Assembly (NCBI GenBank): GCA_020060465.1
Contig: JAGVAD010000009.1
Coordinates: forward strand, 1-64,000
DNA from: Anaerolineales bacterium
GTDB taxonomy: Bacteria; Chloroflexota; Anaerolineae; Anaerolineales; UBA4823
Direction of reading: 5' to 3'
Length of the DNA stretch: 64,000 bases
Position numbers and translations under genes: made by a program. Under the pieces are notes generated by a model. It did not search any database. It was not told the DNA's origin and saw only the letters and a list, made by a program, of their open reading frames with translations. How positions within the stretch are numbered: position 1 is the first letter of the stretch; every line of letters begins with the position of its first letter. Positions 8,384 through 16,365 of the stretch are shown in pieces.

Positions 8384-8496
8384 AATGGCCTCCGTGCAGG
8401 AATAGGTTGGGTTATTGATGATAACACTAATTACCTATTTGGAGTTATGCAGAAGGCATTCCGTGAGCCGTTCTTTAACAACTTACCTTCAACCGA

Positions 8497-9894
8497 TCAT
8501 CCGCCCCGAGCAGTCTGGTACACCTGCAAGGCGCGTTCTTTCGCCCAGGCATGGTCCACCAAAGGCGGAGGATAATGGCGGCCAATATAGCAGCCCGCCC
8601 GACGTTGCACTTCCTCAGGCATTGTCCACGGCTGGTGAAGATATTTCAGAGGAACATCTTGCAGCTCCTGCAGCCAGTAGCGGATAAACACACCTTGTGG
8701 ATCGGTCTTCATACTCTGCGAAACTGGATTAAAGACACGAAAATACGGCGCCGCATCGGTACCAACACCAGCTATCCATTGCCAGCCGCCATTGTTAGCT
8801 GCTGGATCGCCATCCATTAGATGCTGCATGAACCATCTTTCACCCCAACGCCAGTCAATCAACAGATCTTTCGTCAAAAAAGAGGCTGTGATCATCCGTC
8901 CCCGATTATGCATCCACCCAGTGTGACTTAATTGCCGCATTAAAGCATCTACAATGGGGTATCCCGTGCGCCCATTTTTCCATGCTTCAAACTGCACCAT
9001 ATCGTTCACCCAGCGTACATCAGCTAGACGAAGGTTCTCGTGCCGCAAGCGAGGGAAATAATATAGGAGATGGATATAAAAATCGCGCCAGATTAGTTCA
9101 TCTAACCAGGCTTCTGCGCTGCGGCGCGCTGTCTCGTCTGGTGCTAAATGGATCGCTTGGCGGGCAGCAGCAACAGCCTGACGCGCCGAAAGCATACCAA
9201 AACGTAAAAAAGGCGAAAGTTGCGAAGTTCCTGCTACATCCTGGCGATCACGCTGTTGATGATAGAGATAAATGGCAAGCTCAGTAAACCGTGTCAAACG
9301 GCGCTGCGCCTCTTTCTCTCCAGCCGGGAAACCATCTGGAGGTAAAGAAAATTGTAATGTCGGCAAAGTTGTTAACCCTGGCGGAGTGTCAATTCGTTGG
9401 GGGGCTTCGAAATAGGGCTTTTCGCTCAGCTCAGGCAAAGCCTTCCACGCCCGGCTAAAAGGGGTGAACATCCTATAGGGCTCGCCATTAGCTTTTACTA
9501 CCGTCCCCGGTGGCCGCGCCGCGGGACTTCCCGCCCAGAAAACAGGCAATTCCCGCCCCACCCGATCATCTCTACGGCGGGCATAAGGCGAATAATCTGG
9601 CTCGGCAAAAATCACATCCGCCCCGCTCTCTGCCAGCAGCCGCCCTAACTCCACCACGGGATCGCCGCGCCTCACCACCAGATAACTACCACGCGCTCTC
9701 AAATCAGCATCCAAGGCGCACAATCCAGCAAACAGAAAAGCAACCCGTTTTTCTCCCACATACGGCGATGCCAACAATTTCTCATCCAGAACAAACACCG
9801 GAATAACTCGCTGGCGCGCCCGCAAAGCGCCAATCAGCGCCTGGTTATCACTCAACCGTAAATCGCGCCGCAGCCACCAGATCGCTGCACTCAC
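8497..9894 (-). CDS. phrB: Deoxyribodipyrimidine photolyase
   Basis: A 465-residue photolyase, which uses blue light and FAD to split cyclobutane pyrimidine dimers in DNA. The N-terminal antenna domain begins AAIWWLRRDLRLSDNQAL. The FAD domain shows the class I series: WLDELIWRDFYIHLL (about 260), SHTGWMHNRGRMITASFLTK (about 317) and GDPAANNGGWQWIAGVGTDA (about 365), including the conserved Trp residues used for electron transfer. Its ATG overlaps the stop of the aldo/keto reductase gene by 4 bases, so the two are translationally coupled. It is probably the last gene of an operon that starts at the CarH-type operator near 11950. Confidence 0.95.
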   Translation of the reverse strand: MSAAIWWLRRDLRLSDNQALIGALRARQRVIPVFVLDEKLLASPYVGEKRVAFLFAGLCALDADLRARGSYLVVRRGDPVVELGRLLAESGADVIFAEPDYSPYARRRDDRVGRELPVFWAGSPAARPPGTVVKANGEPYRMFTPFSRAWKALPELSEKPYFEAPQRIDTPPGLTTLPTLQFSLPPDGFPAGEKEAQRRLTRFTELAIYLYHQQRDRQDVAGTSQLSPFLRFGMLSARQAVAAARQAIHLAPDETARRSAEAWLDELIWRDFYIHLLYYFPRLRHENLRLADVRWVNDMVQFEAWKNGRTGYPIVDALMRQLSHTGWMHNRGRMITASFLTKDLLIDWRWGERWFMQHLMDGDPAANNGGWQWIAGVGTDAAPYFRVFNPVSQSMKTDPQGVFIRYWLQELQDVPLKYLHQPWTMPEEVQRRAGCYIGRHYPPPLVDHAWAKERALQVYQTARGG

Positions 9895-10847
9895 TGCCGC
9901 CCCGACGAAAATTCATTGCTTACTTCATCCAGCGCTGCCACCTCCTCAGCAGTCAAACGCCAACCAAGCGCCCCAGCGTTTTCCTGCGCCTGACGGGCGT
10001 TCTTTGCACCCGGAATGGCCACGGCCCCTTTGCAAATTACCCAGTTGAGCGCCACTTGGGCTGGCGTTTTGCCGCCATGCACCTCACCAATTTCACGCAA
10101 GCGTTGGATCACTGGCTGAGCGCGTGCCAGATAAGAGCGATGATACATGCTTCCTCGCACGCCCGGCGCAGGGCGATCTGGGGTATATTTGCCCGTCAAG
10201 ACGCCTTGCGCCAGAGGACTATACGCAATCAGCGTGACATTCAACTCCCGGCAGGCGTCAAGCAAGCCATTGAACTCCACCTTGCGGTTGAGAAGGCTAT
10301 ACGCCACTTGGTTAGAGGCAAGCGGGATGCCGTGTTTCGCCAGGATGCTGTAAGCGCGACGCATTTGCCTTTCGTCAAAATTCGAAACGCCCACCGCTCG
10401 CGCCATTCCCTCTTGAACAACTTCTGCCAGAGCCTCCGCCCAGTTTTCGATGGAGACCGGCGACCGCGGGAAATGGATCTGATACAAATCCACAGCTTTC
10501 ATCTGTAGACGTCTCAAACTACTCTGCAAAGCGCGATGCAACGACTGGTGGCTTAACCGCCAGGGCAGCGGCGCAAACTTTGTTGCGATGATTACCTGGG
10601 CGGAACTTTCAGCTATGAAACGACCTAATAGCCGTTCGGACTGCCCCATCCCGTACATCTCGGCAGTATCTACCCAATTAATACCCGCCGCCACGCTGGC
10701 CTCAAACGCCTGGCGCACATCGTTTTCGCCATAATTTCGCCCATACGACCAGATGATCCGGTCACCCCATTGCCACGCACCCAGTCCAAGCACAGAGATA
10801 TAAATCTCTGTTTTGCCCAAAGGTCGCAAATCGTTGTTATCTTTCAT
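9891..10847 (-). CDS. Aldo/keto reductase
   Basis: This 318-residue protein is an NADPH-dependent (beta/alpha)8 oxidoreductase of the AKR superfamily. The catalytic tetrad is visible: Asp in WVDTAEMYG with the Tyr of the same motif, Lys in IIATKFAP (near 91) and His in YQIHFPR (near 123). The C-terminal NADP-binding stretch VAIPGAKNARQAQENAGA is typical. The substrate is unknown. It lies 69 bases downstream of the NAD(P)-binding protein gene and overlaps phrB by 4 bases. The gap before it contains a small perfect palindrome CACGTC-CAAC-GACGTG. Its place beside photolyase suggests a role in a light or oxidative response, which is only inference. Confidence 0.9.
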   Translation of the reverse strand: MKDNNDLRPLGKTEIYISVLGLGAWQWGDRIIWSYGRNYGENDVRQAFEASVAAGINWVDTAEMYGMGQSERLLGRFIAESSAQVIIATKFAPLPWRLSHQSLHRALQSSLRRLQMKAVDLYQIHFPRSPVSIENWAEALAEVVQEGMARAVGVSNFDERQMRRAYSILAKHGIPLASNQVAYSLLNRKVEFNGLLDACRELNVTLIAYSPLAQGVLTGKYTPDRPAPGVRGSMYHRSYLARAQPVIQRLREIGEVHGGKTPAQVALNWVICKGAVAIPGAKNARQAQENAGALGWRLTAEEVAALDEVSNEFSSGRQ

Positions 10848-10916
10848 GAGGGTTTCCTTTGAAAACGCGATGAGTTTTTTAAACGCCCCACGTCCAACGA
10901 CGTGTTGCGCGTCGTC

Positions 10917-11855
10917 TCAGCGTCCTAAAAATTGCGCCAGTGTGTCTTTCACCCGAAACTGGCGCATGTAAGGCGCTACATTTTCTGCTGTAAATGGCCT
11001 CGGCTGGCTGACAAACCGGTCAATGGCGTTCGCTGTGGTCACATTACTCACTGCTAACAACTCCAGTAAACTGCGCGTTACCGGCGGGTTGGGCAGGAGA
11101 ATTTCCATCAAGGCGACGAAGAAGCGCAACAGCGGCATGGGAAAGCGGATCATAATTCGCTTTGCGCCTAAAGCTTGCAGCGTGCGCCGCTCGATCTCCT
11201 CCAGCGTCAAAATCTCCGGGCCGCCAAGTTGAAACGCCTGACCAATGGTATCACGGTCATCCAGCGACTGAATTGCGCAACTGGCTACATCCTCCACCCA
11301 AATGGGTTGAAAACGAGCGGTTTCGTCCCCTACGATAGGAAAAATGAGCGGCGTGAGTGGGATTAAACGGGCGAAAGAGTTGGCAAATTCATCCTCCGGT
11401 CCCCAGATCACCGACGGCTGAAAAGCCGTCCACTCCAAGCCTGACGCTTTAACATAGTCTTCCGCTTTGCCCTTAGAAGCCAGGAAACGATACGGCAAAC
11501 TCGCGTTAGCGCCCAATTGCGATATATACACAAATCGCCGCACGCCAGCCGCCTTAGCTGCTTCCACAATATTCACCGTGCCTTGATAATTAATATCCTC
11601 ATAGCGCCTTCCGCCTTTCTCGATCGCGATGGCTACCGTGTGGATCACCGCCTCGACGCCGCGCATCGCACCTGCCAAACTTTCTGGCCGGGTGACATCT
11701 GCTTCCACCCATTCGATATCTAAACCCGCCAGGCGACCCTCTTTCTGTGCAAACGCCCGGCTGCGCACCATTGCGCGCGTTGGTCGCCCGGCATCTGCCA
11801 GACGATGGACAATATAGCTGCCCAAGTAACCTGAAGCTCCAGTAACCAGAATCAT
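10917..11855 (-). CDS. NAD(P)-binding epimerase/reductase (NDUFA9-like, extended SDR)
   Basis: A 312-residue Rossmann-fold protein. The N-terminal ILVTGASGYLGSYIVHRL carries the GxxGxxG dinucleotide motif, and a TVNIVEAAKAAGVRRFVYISQLG stretch is characteristic of atypical SDRs related to the complex I NDUFA9 subunit. The usual YxxxK catalytic pair is not obvious: the equivalent place reads PYRFLASKGKAEDYV, so it may bind NAD(P) or a quinone rather than act as an epimerase. I chose ATG 11855 because AGGAG lies 6 bases upstream; TTG and GTG codons up to 11861 are less likely. It is the first gene after the repeat-bearing promoter and divergent from carH. Confidence 0.82.
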   Translation of the reverse strand: MILVTGASGYLGSYIVHRLADAGRPTRAMVRSRAFAQKEGRLAGLDIEWVEADVTRPESLAGAMRGVEAVIHTVAIAIEKGGRRYEDINYQGTVNIVEAAKAAGVRRFVYISQLGANASLPYRFLASKGKAEDYVKASGLEWTAFQPSVIWGPEDEFANSFARLIPLTPLIFPIVGDETARFQPIWVEDVASCAIQSLDDRDTIGQAFQLGGPEILTLEEIERRTLQALGAKRIMIRFPMPLLRFFVALMEILLPNPPVTRSLLELLAVSNVTTANAIDRFVSQPRPFTAENVAPYMRQFRVKDTLAQFLGR

Positions 11856-11927
11856 CACCAACTCCTACGGCGATTATCGCCCGCCGTTAGCATTCAAAAT
11901 CGTATCCTACTAATCAACACGGCATCA

Positions 11928-11982
11928 ATTATACTCTCCAAAAAATGACGTGTCAATATATTGTATAAATTCATTGGACACA
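11928..11982 (-). promoter_or_regulatory. Consensus promoter of the SDR-AKR-photolyase operon with CarH-like repeats
   Basis: On the minus strand TTGACA (11956-11951), a 17-base spacer and TATAAT (11933-11928) give a perfect promoter 73 bases before the SDR gene. On the plus strand two adjacent 11-base units, GTGTCAATATA (11950) and TTGTATAAATT (11961), cover and flank the -35. A third unit (11972) is degenerate. The -35 begins at the second base of the repeat, which is the same phase as in the peroxiredoxin promoter. The repeats also lie just upstream of the carH promoter. Confidence 0.72.
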
Positions 11983-11986
11983 ATGC

Positions 11987-12015
11987 TTGACAACACCCGT
12001 TGTTCATGTTAAACT
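11987..12015 (+). promoter_or_regulatory. carH promoter
   Basis: TTGACA (11987-11992), a 17-base spacer and TAAACT (12010-12015) lie 38 bases before the regulator's ATG. The 11-base repeats end about 15 bases upstream of this -35. A loose dyad (TGACAAC with GTTGTTCA) covers the spacer. GGAG (12042-12045) serves as ribosome site. Autoregulation by the gene product is plausible. Confidence 0.65.
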
Positions 12016-12052
12016 GTAACAGATCTATCCACAATAGTTATGGAGAATTGCG

Positions 12053-13045
12053 ATGATTCCACTGCCTGACGTCGCGCTAGGCAGCGACGAGCCATTATAC
12101 AATATCGGTGTGGTTGCCCGCATGACGGGCGTTTCGATGGCTACCCTGCGCGCCTGGGAGCGCCGCTACAACTTTCCCGAATCCGAGCGCACTGCTGGAG
12201 GACACCGCCTGTATTCCGAGCGCGACGTATTACGCCTGCGCTGGGTCAAACAGCGTATTGATGAAGGTATGCAAACCGCCCAGGCGATCAACGCCTTGCG
12301 TCACCAAGAGAAAACCGGCAACCTGGCGCTCATTGAACCATTACATACATTCGCCGAACAAGCCCGCGATGAGACAATCGCCAAAACCACCGCCCACCTG
12401 CCGAAGATCCAAGTCGAGCTGGTTGCTGCCCTCACGCACCGCAATCTACAACGCGCGGATAACCTGCTGGGCGAAGCCCTGGCTCTTTCCAGCCCGGAGG
12501 ATCTGATCCTGAATGTCATCAGTCCCACGCTCTCGCAAATTGGCGAGGCCTGGGAGGATGGCCAGATCAATATCGCCACCGAACATCTGGCTACCAATTA
12601 TCTACGTCAACGCTTGCTGATGTGGATGGTCAGCGGCCCGCCGCCGCGTGAGATCAATCCCATCTTGCTCGCCTGCGCGCCAAACGAATGGCACGAAGGC
12701 AGCTTGCTTATCTTAGGAGCATTGTTACGCCGTCGCCGTTGGCCGGTTGCCTATTTAGGTCAGGCTATGCCTCTGCCCGATCTGGCAAACATCGTGCGCG
12801 AACTGCACCCATCCATGCTCGTTATGGTAGCGATGACCGAAAACTCCGCTGCCGAATTGAGTGATTGGCCGCAATGGCTGCCTGAAGCCGCGCAAAGCGG
12901 CAAACCACCGGCTGGCTACGGCGGGCGCATCTACGCTCAACAGCCCGAATGGCGCTTGCGCATGGCAGGCATCTACCTGGGCGATACCTTCCAAGAAGGT
13001 ATTGTGAACATTGAACGTCTGCTAGAGGGCCGCACACACAGCTAA
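12053..13045 (+). CDS. carH: CarH/LitR-type MerR repressor with B12-binding photosensor domain
   Basis: A 330-residue protein. Residues 16-85 are a MerR winged helix (IGVVARMTGVSMATLRAWERRY, AGGHRLYSERDV). Residues about 115-195 are the four-helix cap that covers cobalamin, and about 203-325 the Rossmann B12 domain. The light-sensing W-x9-EH motif is intact (W167, E177, H178). The E-x-H cobalamin motif is present as EWHEG with H214, the expected lower axial ligand. CarH proteins bind DNA as adenosylcobalamin tetramers in the dark and fall apart in light. Next to it are photolyase and two oxidoreductases with repeat-bearing promoters. It converges on the methyltransferase operon with a 4-base overlap. 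Confidence 0.88.
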   Translation: MIPLPDVALGSDEPLYNIGVVARMTGVSMATLRAWERRYNFPESERTAGGHRLYSERDVLRLRWVKQRIDEGMQTAQAINALRHQEKTGNLALIEPLHTFAEQARDETIAKTTAHLPKIQVELVAALTHRNLQRADNLLGEALALSSPEDLILNVISPTLSQIGEAWEDGQINIATEHLATNYLRQRLLMWMVSGPPPREINPILLACAPNEWHEGSLLILGALLRRRRWPVAYLGQAMPLPDLANIVRELHPSMLVMVAMTENSAAELSDWPQWLPEAAQSGKPPAGYGGRIYAQQPEWRLRMAGIYLGDTFQEGIVNIERLLEGRTHS

Positions 13046-13974
13046 CCAGACGCCAATCTTTCGCCCGCCCAGAGGTAGAATTGCGCTGGTTCTCGATGGC
13101 GACGTAACCGCGCCAGCCAGGGGCGTAATGCCCAGCGTATCCCATAATAAGGAGCAATCCTGCGCCAACGTAAGCCAAAATGTTGCGCCAGATCTGCCAA
13201 CCGCTTGTCGGTCAAATAATTCTGGCTGGGCAGTGCATTGGATGGAAAGCCATAACGCAGCGTAAATTGCATTTCCCGTTCGCGCGCCATCTGCTCGCCG
13301 CTTTGCGCATCGGCGTACCAGGGCGAATCCAGAATCACGACCTTCCCATCCGCCTTCAATATCCGCAACACCTCGTCCAAACTGCGATAATAATCCACGC
13401 TGTAATGAAACGAAGCATTGAAAATTGCCAGGTCAGCCTGATCGTCAGCCAACGGCAGGCGGTCAAACTCTGCCTGGATAGGAGTGAAATGTGCCAGGTA
13501 GTGGATATGCGCCCCCAATCCATCCCATGCGTTCGTCAGCAAATCAATCGCCGCCAATTCGTGTCCGCGCTGTGCCAACCGCCCCGATAACCAGCCGTTG
13601 CCGGCACCCAAATCGAGGATTTTCAAGGCTCTCGCCCGTTCGCGCTCGAATGGTACGATCACTTGATCTACCAGTGCAATATAACTGCGAGCGCGAATCG
13701 CCCAATCCCGCTTCCATCGTCCGCTTATGTCGCGTTCGGGCAGCGCCCGATAATAAGCCGCCTCGCTCGAACCGCGCCCTTCCGCCCGTCGTATAGCTTC
13801 ATATTCCTGAATAAACTGCCGAAACGCTGCCAGGCGTTCCGGCGGCAACATGCGCCACACCCCATCTTTGCAAGGATATTCCATCCCGCAATCACTGCAG
13901 CGCAGCCTGTCCTCAGTGACCCCGCTCAACATCAGCAACCGGCGACAAACTGGACATGCCCATCGCCACATCAC
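13042..13974 (-). CDS. SAM-dependent methyltransferase with N-terminal zinc ribbon
   Basis: This 310-residue protein begins with a Trm112-like zinc ribbon (CPVC near residue 8, then CSDCGMEYPCKDGVWRML) followed by a class I methyltransferase domain. Motif I is ILDLGAGNGWLSGRLA near 135 and motif II is ELAAIDLL. The post-motif region LAIFNASFHYSVDYYRSLDEVLRILK is typical of UbiE/type 11 methyltransferases. The substrate is unknown; the glycan operon suggests a sugar or lipid precursor. It is the last gene of the operon, and its ATG overlaps the preceding methyltransferase gene by 4 bases. Confidence 0.82.
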   Translation of the reverse strand: MMWRWACPVCRRLLMLSGVTEDRLRCSDCGMEYPCKDGVWRMLPPERLAAFRQFIQEYEAIRRAEGRGSSEAAYYRALPERDISGRWKRDWAIRARSYIALVDQVIVPFERERARALKILDLGAGNGWLSGRLAQRGHELAAIDLLTNAWDGLGAHIHYLAHFTPIQAEFDRLPLADDQADLAIFNASFHYSVDYYRSLDEVLRILKADGKVVILDSPWYADAQSGEQMAREREMQFTLRYGFPSNALPSQNYLTDKRLADLAQHFGLRWRRIAPYYGIRWALRPWLARLRRHREPAQFYLWAGERLASG

Positions 13975-14777
13975 TTGCCTCGCTGCAAAGTAATGATATA
14001 AAAATCGCCCCAGCGATTGAATGGGGCGCGCCGCGCCAGACGGTCATCCAGCGCCGCCAGCGCGGCATACAAACGCGGTCGGCGATGGGCAAAGTCTTTA
14101 TGATCGGCAGGCGGCGTGAACACCGAAAGCCCCTCCAATTCCAATACCTGGAACTGCGCTCCAAAAGCCGCTCGTACTGCGTTTGGCGAATAATATCGAG
14201 TGGTAAAATACACACCCTCCACATGAGCCTGCACGCCGTTGGGCTTTAAGCGGCGCAGGGCGAAGCGAAAATTCAAGCGCAGCACCTGCGCCAGCTCCCA
14301 TAAACAGATCGGCGGCATCACCACCCAGGTGAGACGCCCACCAGGGGTCAATACCCGCTCTGTCGCCCTGGCGACGCTTGGTAAATCTATGGCGCAATTT
14401 ACCCCGCCCATATTAGAAAAAATATAGTCAAATGGCGCGCCTCGCGCCAGATCCAGCCGATGAAAGTCCAAACGTTGGCAGCTCAGGCGATCAATCAAAC
14501 CATAGTGCAGGGCTTTCTCTTCGATTTTCGAGACCATCCCTGGCGCAAGGTCGGTGGCATGTACAGTATAGCCCTGGGCGGCAAAAAACACCGCATCGCT
14601 GCCGGAACCGGCGTTCATTTCTAGTATGCGCGCCTCTGGTTGCAGATGACGCAACACATGACGGCGCACTTTTTCGCGCATGCGTTGCAAAAGTGGATGA
14701 TTTTCACCGAAGGCGTCGTAAACCCCTGCCTTGCGTGAAAAGGCTTCTGCCACCGCTGCCAGATATACTTCGTCCAT
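13971..14777 (-). CDS. Class I SAM-dependent methyltransferase
   Basis: A 268-residue protein starting at ATG 14777 (MDEVYLAAVAEAFSRKAGVYD). A longer open frame to 14933 exists but would overlap the radical SAM gene. Motif I is ILEMNAGSGSDAVFFAAQG, and motif II VHATDLAPGMVSKIEEKA places an acidic residue for the ribose. Post-I FDYIFSNMGGVNCAIDL and the late LTWVVMPP element fit the type 11/25 methyltransferase family. It lies 8 bases after the radical SAM gene and overlaps the next methyltransferase gene by 4 bases. The substrate is unknown; tight coupling suggests it acts on the same molecule as its neighbours. Confidence 0.85.
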   Translation of the reverse strand: MDEVYLAAVAEAFSRKAGVYDAFGENHPLLQRMREKVRRHVLRHLQPEARILEMNAGSGSDAVFFAAQGYTVHATDLAPGMVSKIEEKALHYGLIDRLSCQRLDFHRLDLARGAPFDYIFSNMGGVNCAIDLPSVARATERVLTPGGRLTWVVMPPICLWELAQVLRLNFRFALRRLKPNGVQAHVEGVYFTTRYYSPNAVRAAFGAQFQVLELEGLSVFTPPADHKDFAHRRPRLYAALAALDDRLARRAPFNRWGDFYIITLQRGK

Positions 14778-14785
14778 CAACGCTC

Positions 14786-16342
14786 TTACCCTCGCTCTGC
14801 CTGCGGAGAGGGCTGAGCAGCCTCCATGGGTGTCAACGCAGTCGGCAAAGGCACGATCCCTTGGTGCGGCAGACGTTGCAGCCGATTCAACTTCCATCGC
14901 GCCAGGGGCAGGCGCGCCGCATAACGCGCCCAACGCAACAATGCTCGCGCCCGACCAACTATTCCCTCCATCGGTAGAAGCGGCGTCTCACGCCCCTGCC
15001 AAAAAGCGCGCCAGGCCTTGTCACGGCGAAATTCCAGATGCACTACACGATGGAGTTGCCGGTAAAACCGCGTATCGTACGGCCCGCGATAGAGCATCGC
15101 CAGATCATCCGAGTCATACCAGTTCTGCTGGACCCCAAGTTGGGCGCGCACTGCGGCGTGGAATTTGGTGCCCGGCAATGGATATGATACAGAAATGCCA
15201 ATATCCTCTGGACGACAATCACGCACCATTTGCAGTGTGCGCTCAATGTCTGCGCGTTCTTCGCCGGGATAACCAAACTGTAAAAAGAAGCCCGCCTGAA
15301 TGCCCACAGCGTGTAATCTCTGGGTCGCGGCATAGATTTGTTCCACCTGGATGCCTTTTTCCATCGCGTCCAACACTTTCTGCGATCCAGACTCTGCTCC
15401 CATCCACACGATTCGGGCGCCTGCTTTGTTCAGCGCATCTACTTCGCCCTTGCGCAGCAGCAAGTCCGCCCGACTCAGGCATTTGAATGGCAATTGCAAT
15501 CCCTCTTTCTGCAATAAATCCGCAAAGCGTTGCGTCCAGCCTGGCTTGAGCCCAAAAATGTCATCCATAAACCAAATGAAATCCGGCTGGTAGCGCTCAG
15601 CAAGCTGTTTCAGCTCCGCAACCACATTCTCCGGGCTGCGGGAGTTGTAACGCTGCCCCCAAATGGGCTTGGCGCACCAGTTGCAATGATACGGGCAGCC
15701 ACGCGTGGTGACCATGTTCATGGCGTAATAGCCATGCCGTCCCAGCCAGATACGCCGATAGCGAGGCACATCCACCAGGTCCCAGGCCGGGAAAGGCAAG
15801 CTATCCAGAGCGCGTAAATCTGGGCGCGGCGGTGTGCGTACGACACGCCCCTGCTCCAGCCAGGCTAAACCCAATATGGTCGGTTCTCGGCGCGTCGCCC
15901 TATTTTGAGATAAATCATCCACCAACTCGCCCAGAGTGATCTCGCCCTCCCCCAATAGCACGAAGTCTGCTCCGCCTCGCAAATACAGATCAGGATGATC
16001 GTTGGTGTCTGCCCCGGCCACGATCACTGTGCAGCCGCGCTGCCGCGCCATACCAATCATGGTCAACGCCGCCTGGCGCATGCGCAACAGGCACATCTTG
16101 CTCAGATAGTTGAAGTGATCCTCGTAAATGACCGCCATGCGTGGTTGATAACGATCCAACGCTTGCGCCCACTCTTCTTCCGATTCAGCCAGCATTGCGT
16201 CGAACAGCGCCACGTCATAGCCGCGGCTGCGCAGATAACCCGCCGCGTAGAGCGTCCCCAACGGGGGGAAGGGTTGCATCGCCTCCAAAAGTTTCGGGTC
16301 GAAGCGCAGATAGTAACTTTGTCCAAAGAGGATATCGGTCAT
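14786..16342 (-). CDS. B12-binding-domain radical SAM protein (BchE-like)
   Basis: A 518-residue class B radical SAM protein. The N-terminal 150 residues have a B12-binding-like Rossmann fold (PPLGTLYAAGYLRSRGYDVALFD, then VIVAGADTNDHPDLYLRGGADFVLLGEGE). Around residue 205 the cluster motif GCPYHCNWC supplies the CxxxCxxC for the [4Fe-4S] cluster. The following IWFMDDIFG and WMGAESGSQKVLDAMEKGI stretches are typical of the BchE/HpnP-like group that methylates or oxidises lipids and pigments. The N-domain lacks a DxHxxG ligand motif, as in many members. A methylation or C-C bond step on a lipid-linked precursor is likely but unproven. Confidence 0.87.
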   Translation of the reverse strand: MTDILFGQSYYLRFDPKLLEAMQPFPPLGTLYAAGYLRSRGYDVALFDAMLAESEEEWAQALDRYQPRMAVIYEDHFNYLSKMCLLRMRQAALTMIGMARQRGCTVIVAGADTNDHPDLYLRGGADFVLLGEGEITLGELVDDLSQNRATRREPTILGLAWLEQGRVVRTPPRPDLRALDSLPFPAWDLVDVPRYRRIWLGRHGYYAMNMVTTRGCPYHCNWCAKPIWGQRYNSRSPENVVAELKQLAERYQPDFIWFMDDIFGLKPGWTQRFADLLQKEGLQLPFKCLSRADLLLRKGEVDALNKAGARIVWMGAESGSQKVLDAMEKGIQVEQIYAATQRLHAVGIQAGFFLQFGYPGEERADIERTLQMVRDCRPEDIGISVSYPLPGTKFHAAVRAQLGVQQNWYDSDDLAMLYRGPYDTRFYRQLHRVVHLEFRRDKAWRAFWQGRETPLLPMEGIVGRARALLRWARYAARLPLARWKLNRLQRLPHQGIVPLPTALTPMEAAQPSPQAERG

Positions 16343-16365
16343 CTGTTTTACGAGTTAAACTCCTC

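Noticed and set aside
11862-12052. Cobalamin riboswitch next to the B12-dependent regulator
   Set aside because: No B12-box or matching long fold in this 190-base region; it is filled by promoters and repeats.
14778-14933. N-terminal extension of the second methyltransferase
   Set aside because: It overlaps the radical SAM gene in another frame; the methyltransferase fold begins after ATG 14777.
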